A stretch of 64,000 nt of DNA from Kribbella steppae (GCF_004342025.1 NZ_SLWN01000005.1:124001-188000), one strand, 5' to 3'. Counted from the stretch's first letter, positions 1-8,806 are shown. Notes: generated by a model from the sequence alone, not told the origin. A program made the numbers and translations.

Positions 1-24
1 GCACCGTTTCCTTGGCCGGCGGGT

Positions 25-30
25 TAACTT
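25..30 (+). promoter_or_regulatory. Candidate -10 box of a leaderless glxA-like transcript
   Basis: TAACTT ends six bases before the GTG at 37, the distance expected if transcription starts at the start codon. No Shine-Dalgarno sequence is present between them. The -35 region is too close to the window edge to judge. Confidence 0.35.
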
Positions 31-36
31 GTCGGG

Positions 37-996
37 GTGAACGACCGGGTGGTCCTGGTGGTGGCGTACGACGGTGTCGAACTGCTGGACATCGCGTGTG
101 TGACGTCGTGTCTGGATATTGCCAATCGGATCGGTGCGAGTCCGCCGTACCGGGTTGTGCTGCTGACCTTGGGCGGACGCGCGATCACGTGTGACTCGGG
201 TCTGCGGTTGCAGGCCGATGAAGCACTCGAGCGGTTCAAGGAGCCGTTTGACACGTTGCTGGTGTCAGGCGGGCTCGGGCACGAGAAGGCCGCAACGGAT
301 CGCGGGTTGGTCGGTCACGTACGACGGCTTGCCGCGCTGTCCCGTCGGGTCACGTCGGCGTGCACGGGTGCGACCGTGCTGGCGGAGGCCGGCCTGCTGA
401 ACGGCCGGCGGGTGACCACGCACTGGATGTATGCCGATCAACTCGCCGCCAACTACCCGGATGTCCAGGTCGACGCCGACCCGATCTACATCAGGGACGG
501 GCACGTCGCGACGTCAGGTGGTGTCACGAGTGCACTGGATCTGACGCTGTCGTTCATCGAGGAGGATCACGGCGAGGCGCTGGCCCGCGGGGTCGCGATG
601 GGGACGGTCGCGTACCTGCAACGGCCGGGCGGGCAGTCGCAGATGAGCATGTTCGTGGCGACCCGGCTGAGCGGCGATCTGCTGGTCCGCCGCATTCGCG
701 ACCACATCCACAGCCACCTCAACACCGACCTGAGTACGCCGGCACTGGCCCGGTTCGCCGGCGTCAGCGAGCGGCACCTGTCGCGGTTGTTCCTGACCCA
801 CGTGGAGCAGACGCCGGCGCAGTACGTGCGCGGTGTCCGGACCGAGGCGGCCGCACATCTGGTGGTGTCGGCCGAGCTTCCACTCGCGGCGGTCGCGCGG
901 CAGTGCGGCTTCGGATCGACCGAGTCGCTGCGCCAGGCGTTCCTCGATCGGTACGGCGTACCTCCGTCGACGTACCGCCGGGAACGGGCCAGCTGA
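37..996 (+). CDS. GlxA family transcriptional regulator (DJ-1/PfpI + AraC HTH)
   Basis: This is a 319-residue regulator. Residues 1-190 form a DJ-1/PfpI-like domain with the nucleophile-elbow-like Cys109 (SACTGA) followed by TTHW at 127-130. Residues 214-315 form an AraC-type double helix-turn-helix (ALARFAGVSERHLSRLF, then AVARQCGFGSTESLRQAF). Such proteins are usually DNA-binding activators whose class-I amidotransferase-like domain senses a small molecule and has no proven enzymatic role. The GTG start at 37 has no ribosome-binding site but sits just after a -10-like hexamer, suggesting a leaderless mRNA. Its target is unknown; the genes at 1087 and 1672 follow on the same strand and could be under its control. 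Family assignment is secure, function is not. Confidence 0.9.
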   Translation: MNDRVVLVVAYDGVELLDIACVTSCLDIANRIGASPPYRVVLLTLGGRAITCDSGLRLQADEALERFKEPFDTLLVSGGLGHEKAATDRGLVGHVRRLAALSRRVTSACTGATVLAEAGLLNGRRVTTHWMYADQLAANYPDVQVDADPIYIRDGHVATSGGVTSALDLTLSFIEEDHGEALARGVAMGTVAYLQRPGGQSQMSMFVATRLSGDLLVRRIRDHIHSHLNTDLSTPALARFAGVSERHLSRLFLTHVEQTPAQYVRGVRTEAAAHLVVSAELPLAAVARQCGFGSTESLRQAFLDRYGVPPSTYRRERAS

Positions 997-1086
997 CCGC
1001 AGGAATCCGGCAAGCTTCCGCACGGATCCGGACGCGATAGGCCGTCGGCAGACACCTCGGCCGCCGGTGTTCCGCAGGATCGGCCC

Positions 1087-1662
1087 ATGACGAACACGGC
1101 AGCGCCTCGCGGCCTGGCCGCCCGGTGGCCGACCGCGCTGGCCCTGGTCACCATCGCCGGTGCACTCGTGCTGATCATCGGGACGGATCGTGAGGCCGAG
1201 TTCTTCGGGCCGGCGGTCGCGACGATGGCCGGGATCTACCTGATGGCGTACGCGATCGGGCGGCCGTGGACGGCCTGGGTCGCGTTCGCCGTACTGAGTG
1301 TGGTGGCGTCCGTGTTCCACACGCTGGCCGTGGCGGAGGTGTGGTCGGTCGAACCCGGCATCGGGATGGCGGCGGTGCTGGTCGTGCTGTGGTTGTGGGT
1401 CGTCGCTCGGCGCAGGTTCACCGAGTCGACGTTCTCGCTGGAGACCGCCGGGATGGTGTTCTTCGGGGCGATCACCGTGCTGGTGGTCGCAACTGAGTCG
1501 ACGACGGCGATCGTCCTGGCCGGCCTCGGCTGGCTGTGCCACGGCGCGTGGGACGCCTACCACTTCCGCGTGAACAAGATCGTCAACCGCCCGTGGTCCG
1601 AGTACTGCGGCGTGATTGATCTAGCGGTCGGCACTTCCCTCCTGATCGCAGCCGCAGCCTGA
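1087..1662 (+). CDS. Multipass membrane protein, unnamed family (paralogue of the 17233-17790 gene)
   Basis: This is a 191-residue hydrophobic protein with about five to six predicted membrane segments. I do not recognise a named domain. Its C-terminus carries H152-G-A-W-D-x-Y-H-x-R, then R168, then E172-Y-C174, ending at D178. The same residues recur with identical spacing in the protein encoded at 17233-17790 on the other strand, so the two belong to one family. The start is ATG at 1087 after AGGA. Ten bases separate it from the DUF805 gene, suggesting co-transcription. The conserved His, Asp, Glu and Cys in a membrane protein could bind a metal or haem, but that is speculation. Confidence 0.75.
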   Translation: MTNTAAPRGLAARWPTALALVTIAGALVLIIGTDREAEFFGPAVATMAGIYLMAYAIGRPWTAWVAFAVLSVVASVFHTLAVAEVWSVEPGIGMAAVLVVLWLWVVARRRFTESTFSLETAGMVFFGAITVLVVATESTTAIVLAGLGWLCHGAWDAYHFRVNKIVNRPWSEYCGVIDLAVGTSLLIAAAA

Positions 1663-1671
1663 GGAGATCGC

Positions 1672-2049
1672 ATGACCTGGTTCATCACTGCACTGAAGAA
1701 GTACGCCGTCTTCAGCGGGCGGTCCCGGCGCAAGGAGTACTGGTTCTTCGTCCTGTTCGCGGTCCTCGTCTCCGGCGTACTGCGCCTGATCGACACCGCA
1801 CTCGACCTGACCTGGGGCGACCGGTCGACGTTCGGCATCCTGCAGGCACTGTGGTGGCTCGCCGTACTGATCCCGAGCATCGCCGTCCTGGTCCGCCGGC
1901 TGCACGACACCAACCGCAGCGGCTGGTGGTGGTTCCTCAACCTCGTGCCCGTCATCGGCCCGATCGTCCTCGTCATCTTCGCCGCCCAACCCGGCACCCC
2001 CGGCCCCAACCCGCACGGCCAGAACCCCACAGCGAGCGAGCTCTCATGA
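1672..2049 (+). CDS. DUF805 domain-containing membrane protein
   Basis: This 125-residue protein begins with the DUF805 signature: an amphipathic N-terminal helix, then FSGRSRRKEYWFFVLF. Hydrophobic segments follow, with the motif VRRLHDTNRSGWWWFL and a short Pro/Asn/Gly-rich tail. DUF805 proteins are small inner-membrane proteins of unknown function, common in bacteria. The ATG at 1672 is preceded by GAGGAG, ten bases after the preceding membrane-protein gene, so the two probably form an operon. The 3' end faces the DUF402 gene, leaving 21 bases between the two stop codons. Confidence 0.85.
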   Translation: MTWFITALKKYAVFSGRSRRKEYWFFVLFAVLVSGVLRLIDTALDLTWGDRSTFGILQALWWLAVLIPSIAVLVRRLHDTNRSGWWWFLNLVPVIGPIVLVIFAAQPGTPGPNPHGQNPTASELS

Positions 2050-2070
2050 CCGACACCGAAGAACGCAACG

Positions 2071-2646
2071 TCAGAGCGGTGCCACGTCCACCGGTTGTTC
2101 CCCGAAGTCGGTCAGGGGCGGAAGACCCAGGGCGATCGCCGCCTTCAGGCGGTCCCAACCGTGCGGGCCGAAGGGTTCTGTGGCGTGGGTGAAGTGGTCT
2201 TCCAGGGTTCGTGAGGCCGCGACGGCGGCCTCGTGTTCGGTGTCGTCGATCAGACCGTTCCGGCGGGCCTCGGCCAGGTCGTCCCAGTCCATGGTGCCGA
2301 TGCTTCCGTCCGGGCGGGAGTACGGGTCGAGTTCGAGGTCGACGTACGTCCACTCGTTGCCGATCAGCACCGGGGGCGTGCTCACGTCCGCGACCAGAAC
2401 CCCGCTCGGCCGCCAGGTTGCGAACCACCAGCCGTCGCGCGGTACGAGATGCAGCGCGTGTTCACCCGGCCCGCCCGGGCTTGTCTGGGCGACCTCGCAG
2501 AAGGCGCCGTCGCCGTCGCGGTGTCGGGAGTGCTGAGGCGTGAAGAGCCAGGTGCCGTATTCGTCCGTCCCCAGCTGGTACGTCGGCCAGAGTCCACATC
2601 CCGTGGGGCGTTTGCGCTTCCGGACGAAGGTCGTCGGAGGAGTCAC
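2071..2646 (-). CDS. DUF402 domain-containing protein
   Basis: The 191-residue protein matches the DUF402/FomD-like beta-barrel fold. Acidic and aromatic residues are arranged as YVDLELDPYSRPDG followed by MDWDDLAEARRNGLID, the usual metal-binding acidic cluster of this fold. Family members characterised elsewhere hydrolyse nucleoside diphosphates or nucleotidyl phosphonates; the substrate here is unknown. I chose the GTG at 2646 because it overlaps the stop of the upstream DUF445 gene (GTGA). This gives a start just ahead of the first recognisable strand, and indicates translational coupling. A much longer open frame upstream is antisense-like arginine/proline-rich sequence and was not used. 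Confidence 0.8.
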   Translation of the reverse strand: MTPPTTFVRKRKRPTGCGLWPTYQLGTDEYGTWLFTPQHSRHRDGDGAFCEVAQTSPGGPGEHALHLVPRDGWWFATWRPSGVLVADVSTPPVLIGNEWTYVDLELDPYSRPDGSIGTMDWDDLAEARRNGLIDDTEHEAAVAASRTLEDHFTHATEPFGPHGWDRLKAAIALGLPPLTDFGEQPVDVAPL

Positions 2647-3890
2647 AGCAGGTCGCTCACGGTGTGGATGATCAGGCCGACCAGGGCGCCGACGACAGTG
2701 CCGTTGATGCGGATGAACTGGAGGTCGCGGCCGACGTGCAGCTCGATCCGGGCAGCGGCCTCGCGACCGTCCCAGCGTTCGATGGTGTCGGAGATGACCG
2801 AGACGATCTCGCTGCCGTACGTGCGGATGACGTACCCGACCGCCTCGGCCGCGCGGGCGTCCACCTTCGCCCGCAGCGCATCGTCGGTCTGGAGTCGTTT
2901 GCCCAGGTCCTGCAGGGCCTGGGTCGCACGGACTCGCAGCGTACTTTCGGGGTCGCCGATCGACTCGATCAGCGCGGTCCTGACGGCGTCCCACACCGCA
3001 GTGAGACTGGACCCCATGTCCGGGTGCGTCAGCATCCGGGCCTTGAACGTCTCGAACCGGTCCATCATCTCCGGGTCGTGCTGCAGGTCGTCGGCGAGCT
3101 GAGTGAGCAGCCGGTCGACCGCCATCCGGGCCGCATGCGTCGGGTTGTCCCGCACGTCGGCCAGCCATGCCAGCGCCTCGCGATGGATTCGGTCGATGAC
3201 CAGCCGGTCGACCCAGTGCGGCGACCAGCGCGGCGCCCGCGGGCCGACGACCTCGGCCAGCAACTCCCGGTTGTCGCGCAGCCAGTCGTGCGCCTCGACC
3301 ATCAGCAGGTCGAACAACGCATGGTGTGCGCCGTCGTCGACGACCGACTGCAGGAAGTGGCCGGCGATCGGGCTCAGCGGCTCCTTCACGAACCGCGGCA
3401 GCAGCGACCCCTGCACGAAGGCGGTCACATCCTCGTCGCCCAGCCTCGGCAACGCCGCGCCGATGGTCCGCGCGCCCTCGGCCACGATCCGCTCGGCATG
3501 GTTGCCGGTGGCAAGCCACTCACCGGCCCGGCGGCTCACCTCGGCGGTCCGCATCTTCTCCGCCACCACTTCCTCGGACAGGAAGTTCTCGGTGACGAAC
3601 TGCTCCAGGCTCTCGGCCAGGCTGTCCTTGCGGGTCGGCACGATCGCGGTATGCGGGATCGGCAGCCCGAGCGGTCTGCGGAACAACGCGGTCACCGCGA
3701 ACCAGTCCGCCAGCGCACCGACCATCGCGGCCTCGGCCGCCGCGTTCAGATACCCCCAGCCACCGTCGCGGTGCAGGGTGATCAGATAGACCACCGCCGC
3801 GAGCACCAGCAACGACAACGCCACCAACCGCATCTGCCGCAGCCCGCGCCGCCGAACCTCGTCGGCGGCGCTCAAGGTCAATGTCGCCAT
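2643..3890 (-). CDS. DUF445 family membrane-associated protein
   Basis: This 415-residue protein has two N-terminal membrane segments (about residues 22-75) and a long helical body. It ends in another hydrophobic segment (GTVVGALVGLIIHTVSDLL). DUF445 members, such as YjiN of Escherichia coli, have this layout. The diagnostic stretch WFAVTALFRRPLGLPIPHT and the C-terminal 'FIRINGTVVGALVGL' are both present. Function is not established for the family. Its stop overlaps the GTG of the DUF402 gene, so the two form an operon with this gene first. Length is normal for the family. Confidence 0.88.
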   Translation of the reverse strand: MATLTLSAADEVRRRGLRQMRLVALSLLVLAAVVYLITLHRDGGWGYLNAAAEAAMVGALADWFAVTALFRRPLGLPIPHTAIVPTRKDSLAESLEQFVTENFLSEEVVAEKMRTAEVSRRAGEWLATGNHAERIVAEGARTIGAALPRLGDEDVTAFVQGSLLPRFVKEPLSPIAGHFLQSVVDDGAHHALFDLLMVEAHDWLRDNRELLAEVVGPRAPRWSPHWVDRLVIDRIHREALAWLADVRDNPTHAARMAVDRLLTQLADDLQHDPEMMDRFETFKARMLTHPDMGSSLTAVWDAVRTALIESIGDPESTLRVRATQALQDLGKRLQTDDALRAKVDARAAEAVGYVIRTYGSEIVSVISDTIERWDGREAAARIELHVGRDLQFIRINGTVVGALVGLIIHTVSDLL

Positions 3891-3933
3891 ACCCCGATCT
3901 AACCAAGTCGCCGGTGATCACGCCCTCAGGTGA

Positions 3934-5148
3934 CTACCTGAGTCGTCCCCGGCGATCCATCAGTCCGGAGATCAGCGCGAGGATCAGGCCGGCTATGGCG
4001 AGGCCGGCGCCGAGCCGGCTCGGCCATTCGTAGCCGTAGCCGGCGGCCAGTACGACGCTGCCGAGCCAGGCGCCGAGGGCGTTCGCGATGTTCAGCGTCG
4101 AGTGGTTGAGCGAGGCGGCCAGCGACTGACCTTCGTGCGCGACATCCATCAGCCGGGTCTGCAGCGCCGGGACCAGGATGCTCGCCGAGAATCCCATCGC
4201 GAACACCGCGATCAACGCGGTCGGCCTGGCCTGCGCGAGCCACCCGAACGACCCGAGCACGATGGCGATCGCGATCAGGCCGCCGTACAGGCTCCCCATC
4301 ACGGACCGGTCGGCGAGGCGGCCGCCGACGACGGTGCCACACGTCATGCCGACGCCGTACACGGCCAGCACGATGGTGACCGCGGCCGCGGAGAAACCGG
4401 CCAGTTCCGTCATCGTCGGGGCGATGTAGGAGTACGTCGCGAACATGCCGCCGAACCCGACCATGCCGATCAGCAGCGCCATCCACACCTGCGGCCGGGC
4501 CAGCGCGCTCAGTTCGCTGCGGACGTTGACGTCACTGCCGACCGGCTGCGGCGTGATCCAGAACCAGACCGCCACAAGCGTCAGCAGTCCGAGTCCGCCG
4601 ACCGCCAGGAACGCCGCCTGCCAGCCGAATTTCTGCCCCAGCAGCGTGGCCACCGGCACCCCGATGATGTTGGACACCGGCAGGCCGACCATGCTCATCG
4701 AGACCGCCCAGGCCCGCCGGTTGACCGGCACCAGCGAGGCGCCGACCACCGCGCCGATCCCGAAGAACGCACCGTGCGGTACGCCGGTCAGGAACCGCGC
4801 GGCCATCAGGAACTCGTAGCTGGAGGCAACGGCCGACAACACGTTGCCGAGCACGAAGACCGCCATCAGCCCGAGCAGCAGGCGCTTCCGCCCGGTCCGC
4901 GCGCCCAGCGCGGCGATCACCGGCGCACCAACCACGACACCGATCGCGTACGCCGAGATGAGGTGACCGGCGGTGGGGATCGAGATGTCCACCCCGTCGG
5001 CGATCTGCGGCAGCAGTCCCATCGTGACGAACTCGGTGGTCCCGATCGCGAATCCACCGGTCGCCAGCGCGAACAACGCGAGTCCGACGTGCCGCGCGGT
5101 GGTCCTGCTGTCAGGAGTTACTGAGGCGGTCACACCTGATTGTCGCAT
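3934..5148 (-). CDS. MFS transporter, DHA1-type drug/arabinose efflux family
   Basis: The protein has 404 residues and about 12 membrane segments. The first carries the AraJ/YdhP-type signature FAIGTTEFVTMGLLPQIA, and GARTGRKRLLLG occupies the loop 2-3 motif A position. Members are proton-driven exporters of sugars or small drugs; the substrate is not deducible. The ATG at 5148 lacks a clear ribosome-binding site. A GTG at 5133 preceded by GACAAT five bases upstream is a possible leaderless start that would remove five residues. It is divergent from the alpha-hydroxy-acid oxidase gene, with 75 bases between the two starts. A long upstream open frame continuing over that gene is a shadow. Confidence 0.88.
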   Translation of the reverse strand: MRQSGVTASVTPDSRTTARHVGLALFALATGGFAIGTTEFVTMGLLPQIADGVDISIPTAGHLISAYAIGVVVGAPVIAALGARTGRKRLLLGLMAVFVLGNVLSAVASSYEFLMAARFLTGVPHGAFFGIGAVVGASLVPVNRRAWAVSMSMVGLPVSNIIGVPVATLLGQKFGWQAAFLAVGGLGLLTLVAVWFWITPQPVGSDVNVRSELSALARPQVWMALLIGMVGFGGMFATYSYIAPTMTELAGFSAAAVTIVLAVYGVGMTCGTVVGGRLADRSVMGSLYGGLIAIAIVLGSFGWLAQARPTALIAVFAMGFSASILVPALQTRLMDVAHEGQSLAASLNHSTLNIANALGAWLGSVVLAAGYGYEWPSRLGAGLAIAGLILALISGLMDRRGRLR

Positions 5149-5223
5149 TGACCAGCAGACCCGCCACGAGCAGGCAGACCACGTCACCGTTGAGGTCGGG
5201 AGATGGCCGTGGGAGCATCCGGC

Positions 5224-6375
5224 ATGGGCAATTTTGGCGACCACCAGCTGGGCATCTACCTGCAGGGCATGTTGCAAGGAACCAGGCCGGAGATCACCAC
5301 CGATCTGGGCCGGCTGGAGTCCCAAGCGGCCGGGAAGTTGTCGGCCGAGGCCATGGGGTACATCGTGCCGAGCGCCGGCAGCGGTGCGACCGCGAGGGCG
5401 AACCTGGCCGCGTTCGATCGCTGGCGGTTGGTGCCGCGGATGCTCCGGGGCAGCACCGAGCGAGACCTGTCCTGCACGATCCTCGGTACGCCGATGCCGG
5501 CGCCGGTGCTGATCGCGCCGATCGGCGTACAGACACTGGCCCACCCCGACGGCGAACTGGCGACCGCACGGGCCGCGGACGCACTCGGGTTGACCTACAC
5601 ACACTCGACGCAGGCGAGCCACGCGTTCGAGCAGATCGAGGCGAGCAGCAAGTGGTACCAGCTCTACTGGCCGACCGATCGCGACGTCTGCCTGAGCTTC
5701 CTGCAGCGCGCGAAGGCCGGCGGGTACGGCGTTCTGGTCGTCACCCTCGACACCGGGACACTCGGCTGGCGACCGGCCGATCTGGACCGCGGGTTCCTGC
5801 CGTTCCTCAAGGGCGAAGGGCTGGCGAACTACTTCAGTGACCCGGCCTTCCAGGCGAAGCTGGTCAAGCCGGTCGCGGAGGACCCGGCCGCGGCGGTGAT
5901 GCACTGGGCGCAGATGTTCCCGAACGTCGGGCTGAGCTGGGACGAACTGTCGTTCCTGCGGGACAACTGGGACGCGCCGATCGTGCTCAAGGGGATCACG
6001 TCGGTCGACGACGCCAAGCTCGCGGCCGAGAACGGTGTCGACGGCATCGTCGTGTCGAATCACGGCGGCCGCCAGGTCGACGGCGCGATCGCGTCGCTGG
6101 ACGCGTTGCCCGCGATCGCCGAGGCGGTGGGCGAGCAACTGACCGTGCTGTTCGATTCGGGTGTTCGCACCGGCGCGGATGCGGCGAAGGCGCTCGCACT
6201 CGGCGCGAAGGCGGTGCTGCTCGGGCGGCCGTTGATGTACGGTCTCGCGCTGGCCGGTCAGGCGGGTGTCGAGCATGTCCTGCGGTGTTTCCTGGCCGAG
6301 CTCGATCTCACCCTGGCCCTGTCCGGGTACGCGAATCATCGCGAACTGAACCGCGACTCGTTGGTCCGGGCATGA
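5224..6375 (+). CDS. FMN-dependent alpha-hydroxy-acid oxidase, lactate 2-monooxygenase-like
   Basis: The 383-residue enzyme resembles lactate 2-monooxygenase, which oxidises L-lactate with O2. FMN-enzyme hallmarks are visible: Lys256 (VLKGI), catalytic His280 in SNHGGRQ, Arg283, and DSGVRTGAD at 311-319 for the FMN phosphate, followed by LLGRPLMYG. The N-terminus MGNFGDHQLGIYLQG matches the usual start of lactate monooxygenases (M-x-N-[WF]-G-D-x-Q), so I used the ATG at 5224 preceded by GGGAG. An ATG at 5203 would add seven residues. Its stop overlaps the start of the HAD gene (ATGA). Substrate could be another 2-hydroxy acid. Confidence 0.88.
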   Translation: MGNFGDHQLGIYLQGMLQGTRPEITTDLGRLESQAAGKLSAEAMGYIVPSAGSGATARANLAAFDRWRLVPRMLRGSTERDLSCTILGTPMPAPVLIAPIGVQTLAHPDGELATARAADALGLTYTHSTQASHAFEQIEASSKWYQLYWPTDRDVCLSFLQRAKAGGYGVLVVTLDTGTLGWRPADLDRGFLPFLKGEGLANYFSDPAFQAKLVKPVAEDPAAAVMHWAQMFPNVGLSWDELSFLRDNWDAPIVLKGITSVDDAKLAAENGVDGIVVSNHGGRQVDGAIASLDALPAIAEAVGEQLTVLFDSGVRTGADAAKALALGAKAVLLGRPLMYGLALAGQAGVEHVLRCFLAELDLTLALSGYANHRELNRDSLVRA

Positions 6376-7028
6376 AGGCGGTCGTCTTCGACCTCGACAA
6401 CACGCTCTTCGATCACACCGAGTCGGCCGCTGCCGCGGTCCGCAGTTGGCTGCCAGAGCTTGGCGGTACGGCGTCCGACGCGTTGGTCGCGCAGTGGTTC
6501 GTGATCGAGGAGCGCAACTTCAATCAGTGGCTGAACGGTGTCGTCACTCATCAGGGGCAACGGCGCGGGCGACTGCGCGATTTCCTGCCGCTGCTCGGGC
6601 ATCCGGTGCCAGAGCTCGACGAGGACCTCGATCAGCTCTACACCGGGTACCTGCGCCACTACGAGGCAAGCTGGGCTGCCTACCCGGACGCGCGACCCGC
6701 CCTGGAAGTTGCCCGCAGCAATGGCCTCGAGGTCGGTGTGCTGACGAACGGGAGCACGACGCAGCAGAACGCCAAGCTGGCCGCGATCGGGCTGGCCGAC
6801 CTGGTCGACGTCGTCTGCACCTCGGAGTCCCTCGGCGTCAGCAAGCCGGATCCGCAGGCCTATCTACAGACCTGCAGCGCCCTCGGCGTCGAGCCGGCTG
6901 ACACCGTGATGATCGGCGACAACCTCGAACTGGACGTCCTGGCGGCCCGGAAGGCTGGGCTGACCGCCCATCACCTCGACCGGGCCGCCGGAATCACCCT
7001 TCTGGACCTGGTCAGATCCCGCAGTTAG
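6372..7028 (+). CDS. HAD family hydrolase
   Basis: This is a 218-residue haloacid-dehalogenase-superfamily phosphatase of the YjjG/PhnX-like subfamily I. Motif I is FDLDNTLFD (nucleophile Asp7, acid/base Asp9), motif II TNGST, motif III lysine in SKPDPQAY, and motif IV GDNLELD. The helical cap lies between residues 15 and 95. It probably dephosphorylates a small metabolite. The ATG overlaps the preceding oxidase stop as ATGA, so the two are translationally coupled; whether it acts in the same pathway is unknown. The last 17 bases overlap the 3' end of the convergent D,D-peptidase gene. Confidence 0.9.
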   Translation: MKAVVFDLDNTLFDHTESAAAAVRSWLPELGGTASDALVAQWFVIEERNFNQWLNGVVTHQGQRRGRLRDFLPLLGHPVPELDEDLDQLYTGYLRHYEASWAAYPDARPALEVARSNGLEVGVLTNGSTTQQNAKLAAIGLADLVDVVCTSESLGVSKPDPQAYLQTCSALGVEPADTVMIGDNLELDVLAARKAGLTAHHLDRAAGITLLDLVRSRS

Positions 7029-7773
7029 GCGCATCCCAGACGTTGCTCGTTCTGATGTCCGCGTGCGTGTGGTCGTTGTGGCCCGGGTAGCCCGGACCGA
7101 AGATGCCGCCGAAGCCGTGGTTGCGGGCCTGCTTGGCCAAGGTGCACAGCGAGTGCACACCCACCAGGTCGGCCGACCGGCCGTACAGGTGCTGGCTGTT
7201 GCTCGCGCCGCCGACCGCGTTGTTGCACGGGATGCTGCGGAACCCGCTGCTGACGTTCAGCGGCTGGTCGCCGAGTGCGTGCCGCATCGCCTCGAGCTGC
7301 CACATGGTCTGCAACGCATTCGCCTTCGTCGCCGCCTCACTGAGCGGCCCGCCGTCGAACCCGGAGCCGCCGCAACCGTCGTCCAGCTCGGCGTAGGTGA
7401 AGTGGATCGGCGTGCAGTCGTCGTCCTGCAGTTCGTAGATCTTGCTGAACGTGGCCGGCCCGGCGATGCCGTCGGCTCCCAGCCCGTACGCCGACTGGAA
7501 CCGCTGCACAGCCGCCTTGGTGGCCGGCCCGAAGGCACCGTCGGTCGCCAGGTGACCGCCGTACCCGGGCCAACCGGCCACCCGGATCTGCAGTTGGCGC
7601 ACGTCCTCCCCGCTGGCGCCTTGGGAGAGGGTGCGACCCCAGGTGTAACAGCCGTCGGCGTGGGCCTTGGTCGCGGTGACCACCTGGGTTGTCACGGTCG
7701 CGGCGAGCATCGCGGCGAACAACGCCAGGATGGCCAGGATTCTGGGAAGAGGCTTGCTGAAGATCTGGGACAT
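7012..7773 (-). CDS. Secreted zinc D-Ala-D-Ala carboxypeptidase (peptidoglycan-binding + M15A)
   Basis: The 253-residue precursor has a Sec-type signal peptide (residues 1-39, cleavage after AHA) and a peptidoglycan-binding domain 1 at about 48-112 (GEDVRQLQIRVAG, DGAFGPATKAAVQRFQ). An M15A/VanY-like peptidase domain follows at about 122-253. Zinc ligands are His195 and Asp202 (HLYGRSAD) and His237 in DHTHAD. This is the layout of the Streptomyces albus G muramoyl-D,D-carboxypeptidase, which trims peptidoglycan stem peptides outside the cell. Several cysteines (42, 120, 134, 183, 210, 251) could form disulfides. The ATG at 7773 is preceded by GGAGG at good spacing; a longer frame to 7830 lacks a site. 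Confidence 0.92.
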   Translation of the reverse strand: MSQIFSKPLPRILAILALFAAMLAATVTTQVVTATKAHADGCYTWGRTLSQGASGEDVRQLQIRVAGWPGYGGHLATDGAFGPATKAAVQRFQSAYGLGADGIAGPATFSKIYELQDDDCTPIHFTYAELDDGCGGSGFDGGPLSEAATKANALQTMWQLEAMRHALGDQPLNVSSGFRSIPCNNAVGGASNSQHLYGRSADLVGVHSLCTLAKQARNHGFGGIFGPGYPGHNDHTHADIRTSNVWDAPNCGI

Positions 7774-7912
7774 CGGACACCTCCGGGGCGGTGAAGGACC
7801 TGTCCGAGCCAGCATCGCGGCAGTATCCACCGGTTGGCCAGAGTTCGGCGGAACTTTTCTCCGAGGGCAAGGCCACGAAGGGCACGCCGATCCTGGCGCT
7901 GTACGTGCCGGT

Positions 7913-8665
7913 CTAGATCCAGGAGTGGAGGTCGGCGGCGTCCTTGGCGAAGCGGTCCGGGGAGTCGTCGGCGACGAACTCCAGGAGGGCGTTGATCTCC
8001 CGGTCCTCGGCGGCGAGGCGGCTGAGGACCGGGCGCCACAACGACTCGCGACCGGAGAGTGGGAGCCGGGTGTTCGACGGCCACCAGGAGAAGACGTGGA
8101 CAGTGGTCAGCCAGGGCATCAGGGCCTCGAGTTGCTCGAGACACTGGGCGTCACTCAGGTCGACCGGCGGCTGCCAGTAGGTCTTGAGGTTCGGCGCACC
8201 GACGTCGAGCAGCAACGTGATCGTCGAGTCGACCTCGTCGGTCAGCGTATTGCGGTGGAACTCCATCGCGATCTCGATGCCGGCACTGGCTGCCACGTCG
8301 GCCAGCTCGGCCAGCCCACGGGTGACCGCCATCCGGTCCCCCACCCCGGCTTCCGCCGTACTGACGTTGCCCGCCCACACGCGGATCCGGGGGGCGCCGA
8401 GCGCCTCGGCCGTGGCGACGGCGGAGCGCATCTCCTCGCGGTCCACACTGCCGGCGCGCAGATAGGAGCCGTACGCCGCGATCGCCAGCCCGCGGTCCTC
8501 GCACAGCGCCTTCACCCGCTTGGCGGTCGCCAGATTCCCGAGCGGCACATGGACGTCGCCACCCCACTCGATCGCCGCCAACCCCGCACCGGCCGCAACC
8601 TCAACCACCTCGTCGGCTGGCAACTGGCGGAACGTCACCGAGACCAGACCGGTCCTCACAGCCAC
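7913..8665 (-). CDS. Sugar phosphate isomerase/epimerase family protein (xylose isomerase-like TIM barrel)
   Basis: This 250-residue protein matches the AP-endonuclease-2/IolE-like TIM-barrel family. Expected motifs are AGLAAIEWGGDVHVP near the N-terminus, a metal-ligand Glu in IAMEFHRNTL, TYWQPPVDL and HVFSW near the C-terminus. Members isomerise or epimerise sugars or act in inositol catabolism; substrate unknown. The GTG at 8665 is five bases after GGAGG. It is divergent from rarD with 141 bases between starts. The 139 bases between its stop and the upstream-facing peptidase start (7774-7912) contain no recognisable gene or terminator. Confidence 0.85.
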   Translation of the reverse strand: MAVRTGLVSVTFRQLPADEVVEVAAGAGLAAIEWGGDVHVPLGNLATAKRVKALCEDRGLAIAAYGSYLRAGSVDREEMRSAVATAEALGAPRIRVWAGNVSTAEAGVGDRMAVTRGLAELADVAASAGIEIAMEFHRNTLTDEVDSTITLLLDVGAPNLKTYWQPPVDLSDAQCLEQLEALMPWLTTVHVFSWWPSNTRLPLSGRESLWRPVLSRLAAEDREINALLEFVADDSPDRFAKDAADLHSWI

Positions 8666-8806
8666 GCGTGCCTCCTCGTGTTCACCCCTCCATCCAACCG
8701 CATCACACCAGCCCGCCAGGTGGTGCGGCCGCCGGTGGACAACGGGCCGTCTCACGTCATGAGCAAAATAGTCAGATGCGGCTGTCGAAGGATTAGGCTG
8801 AGCAGC

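Noticed and set aside
5149..6339. N-terminal extension of the MFS exporter frame across the oxidase gene
   Set aside because: The extension is Arg/Gln-rich shadow sequence opposite a conserved FMN enzyme; the transporter begins normally near 5148.
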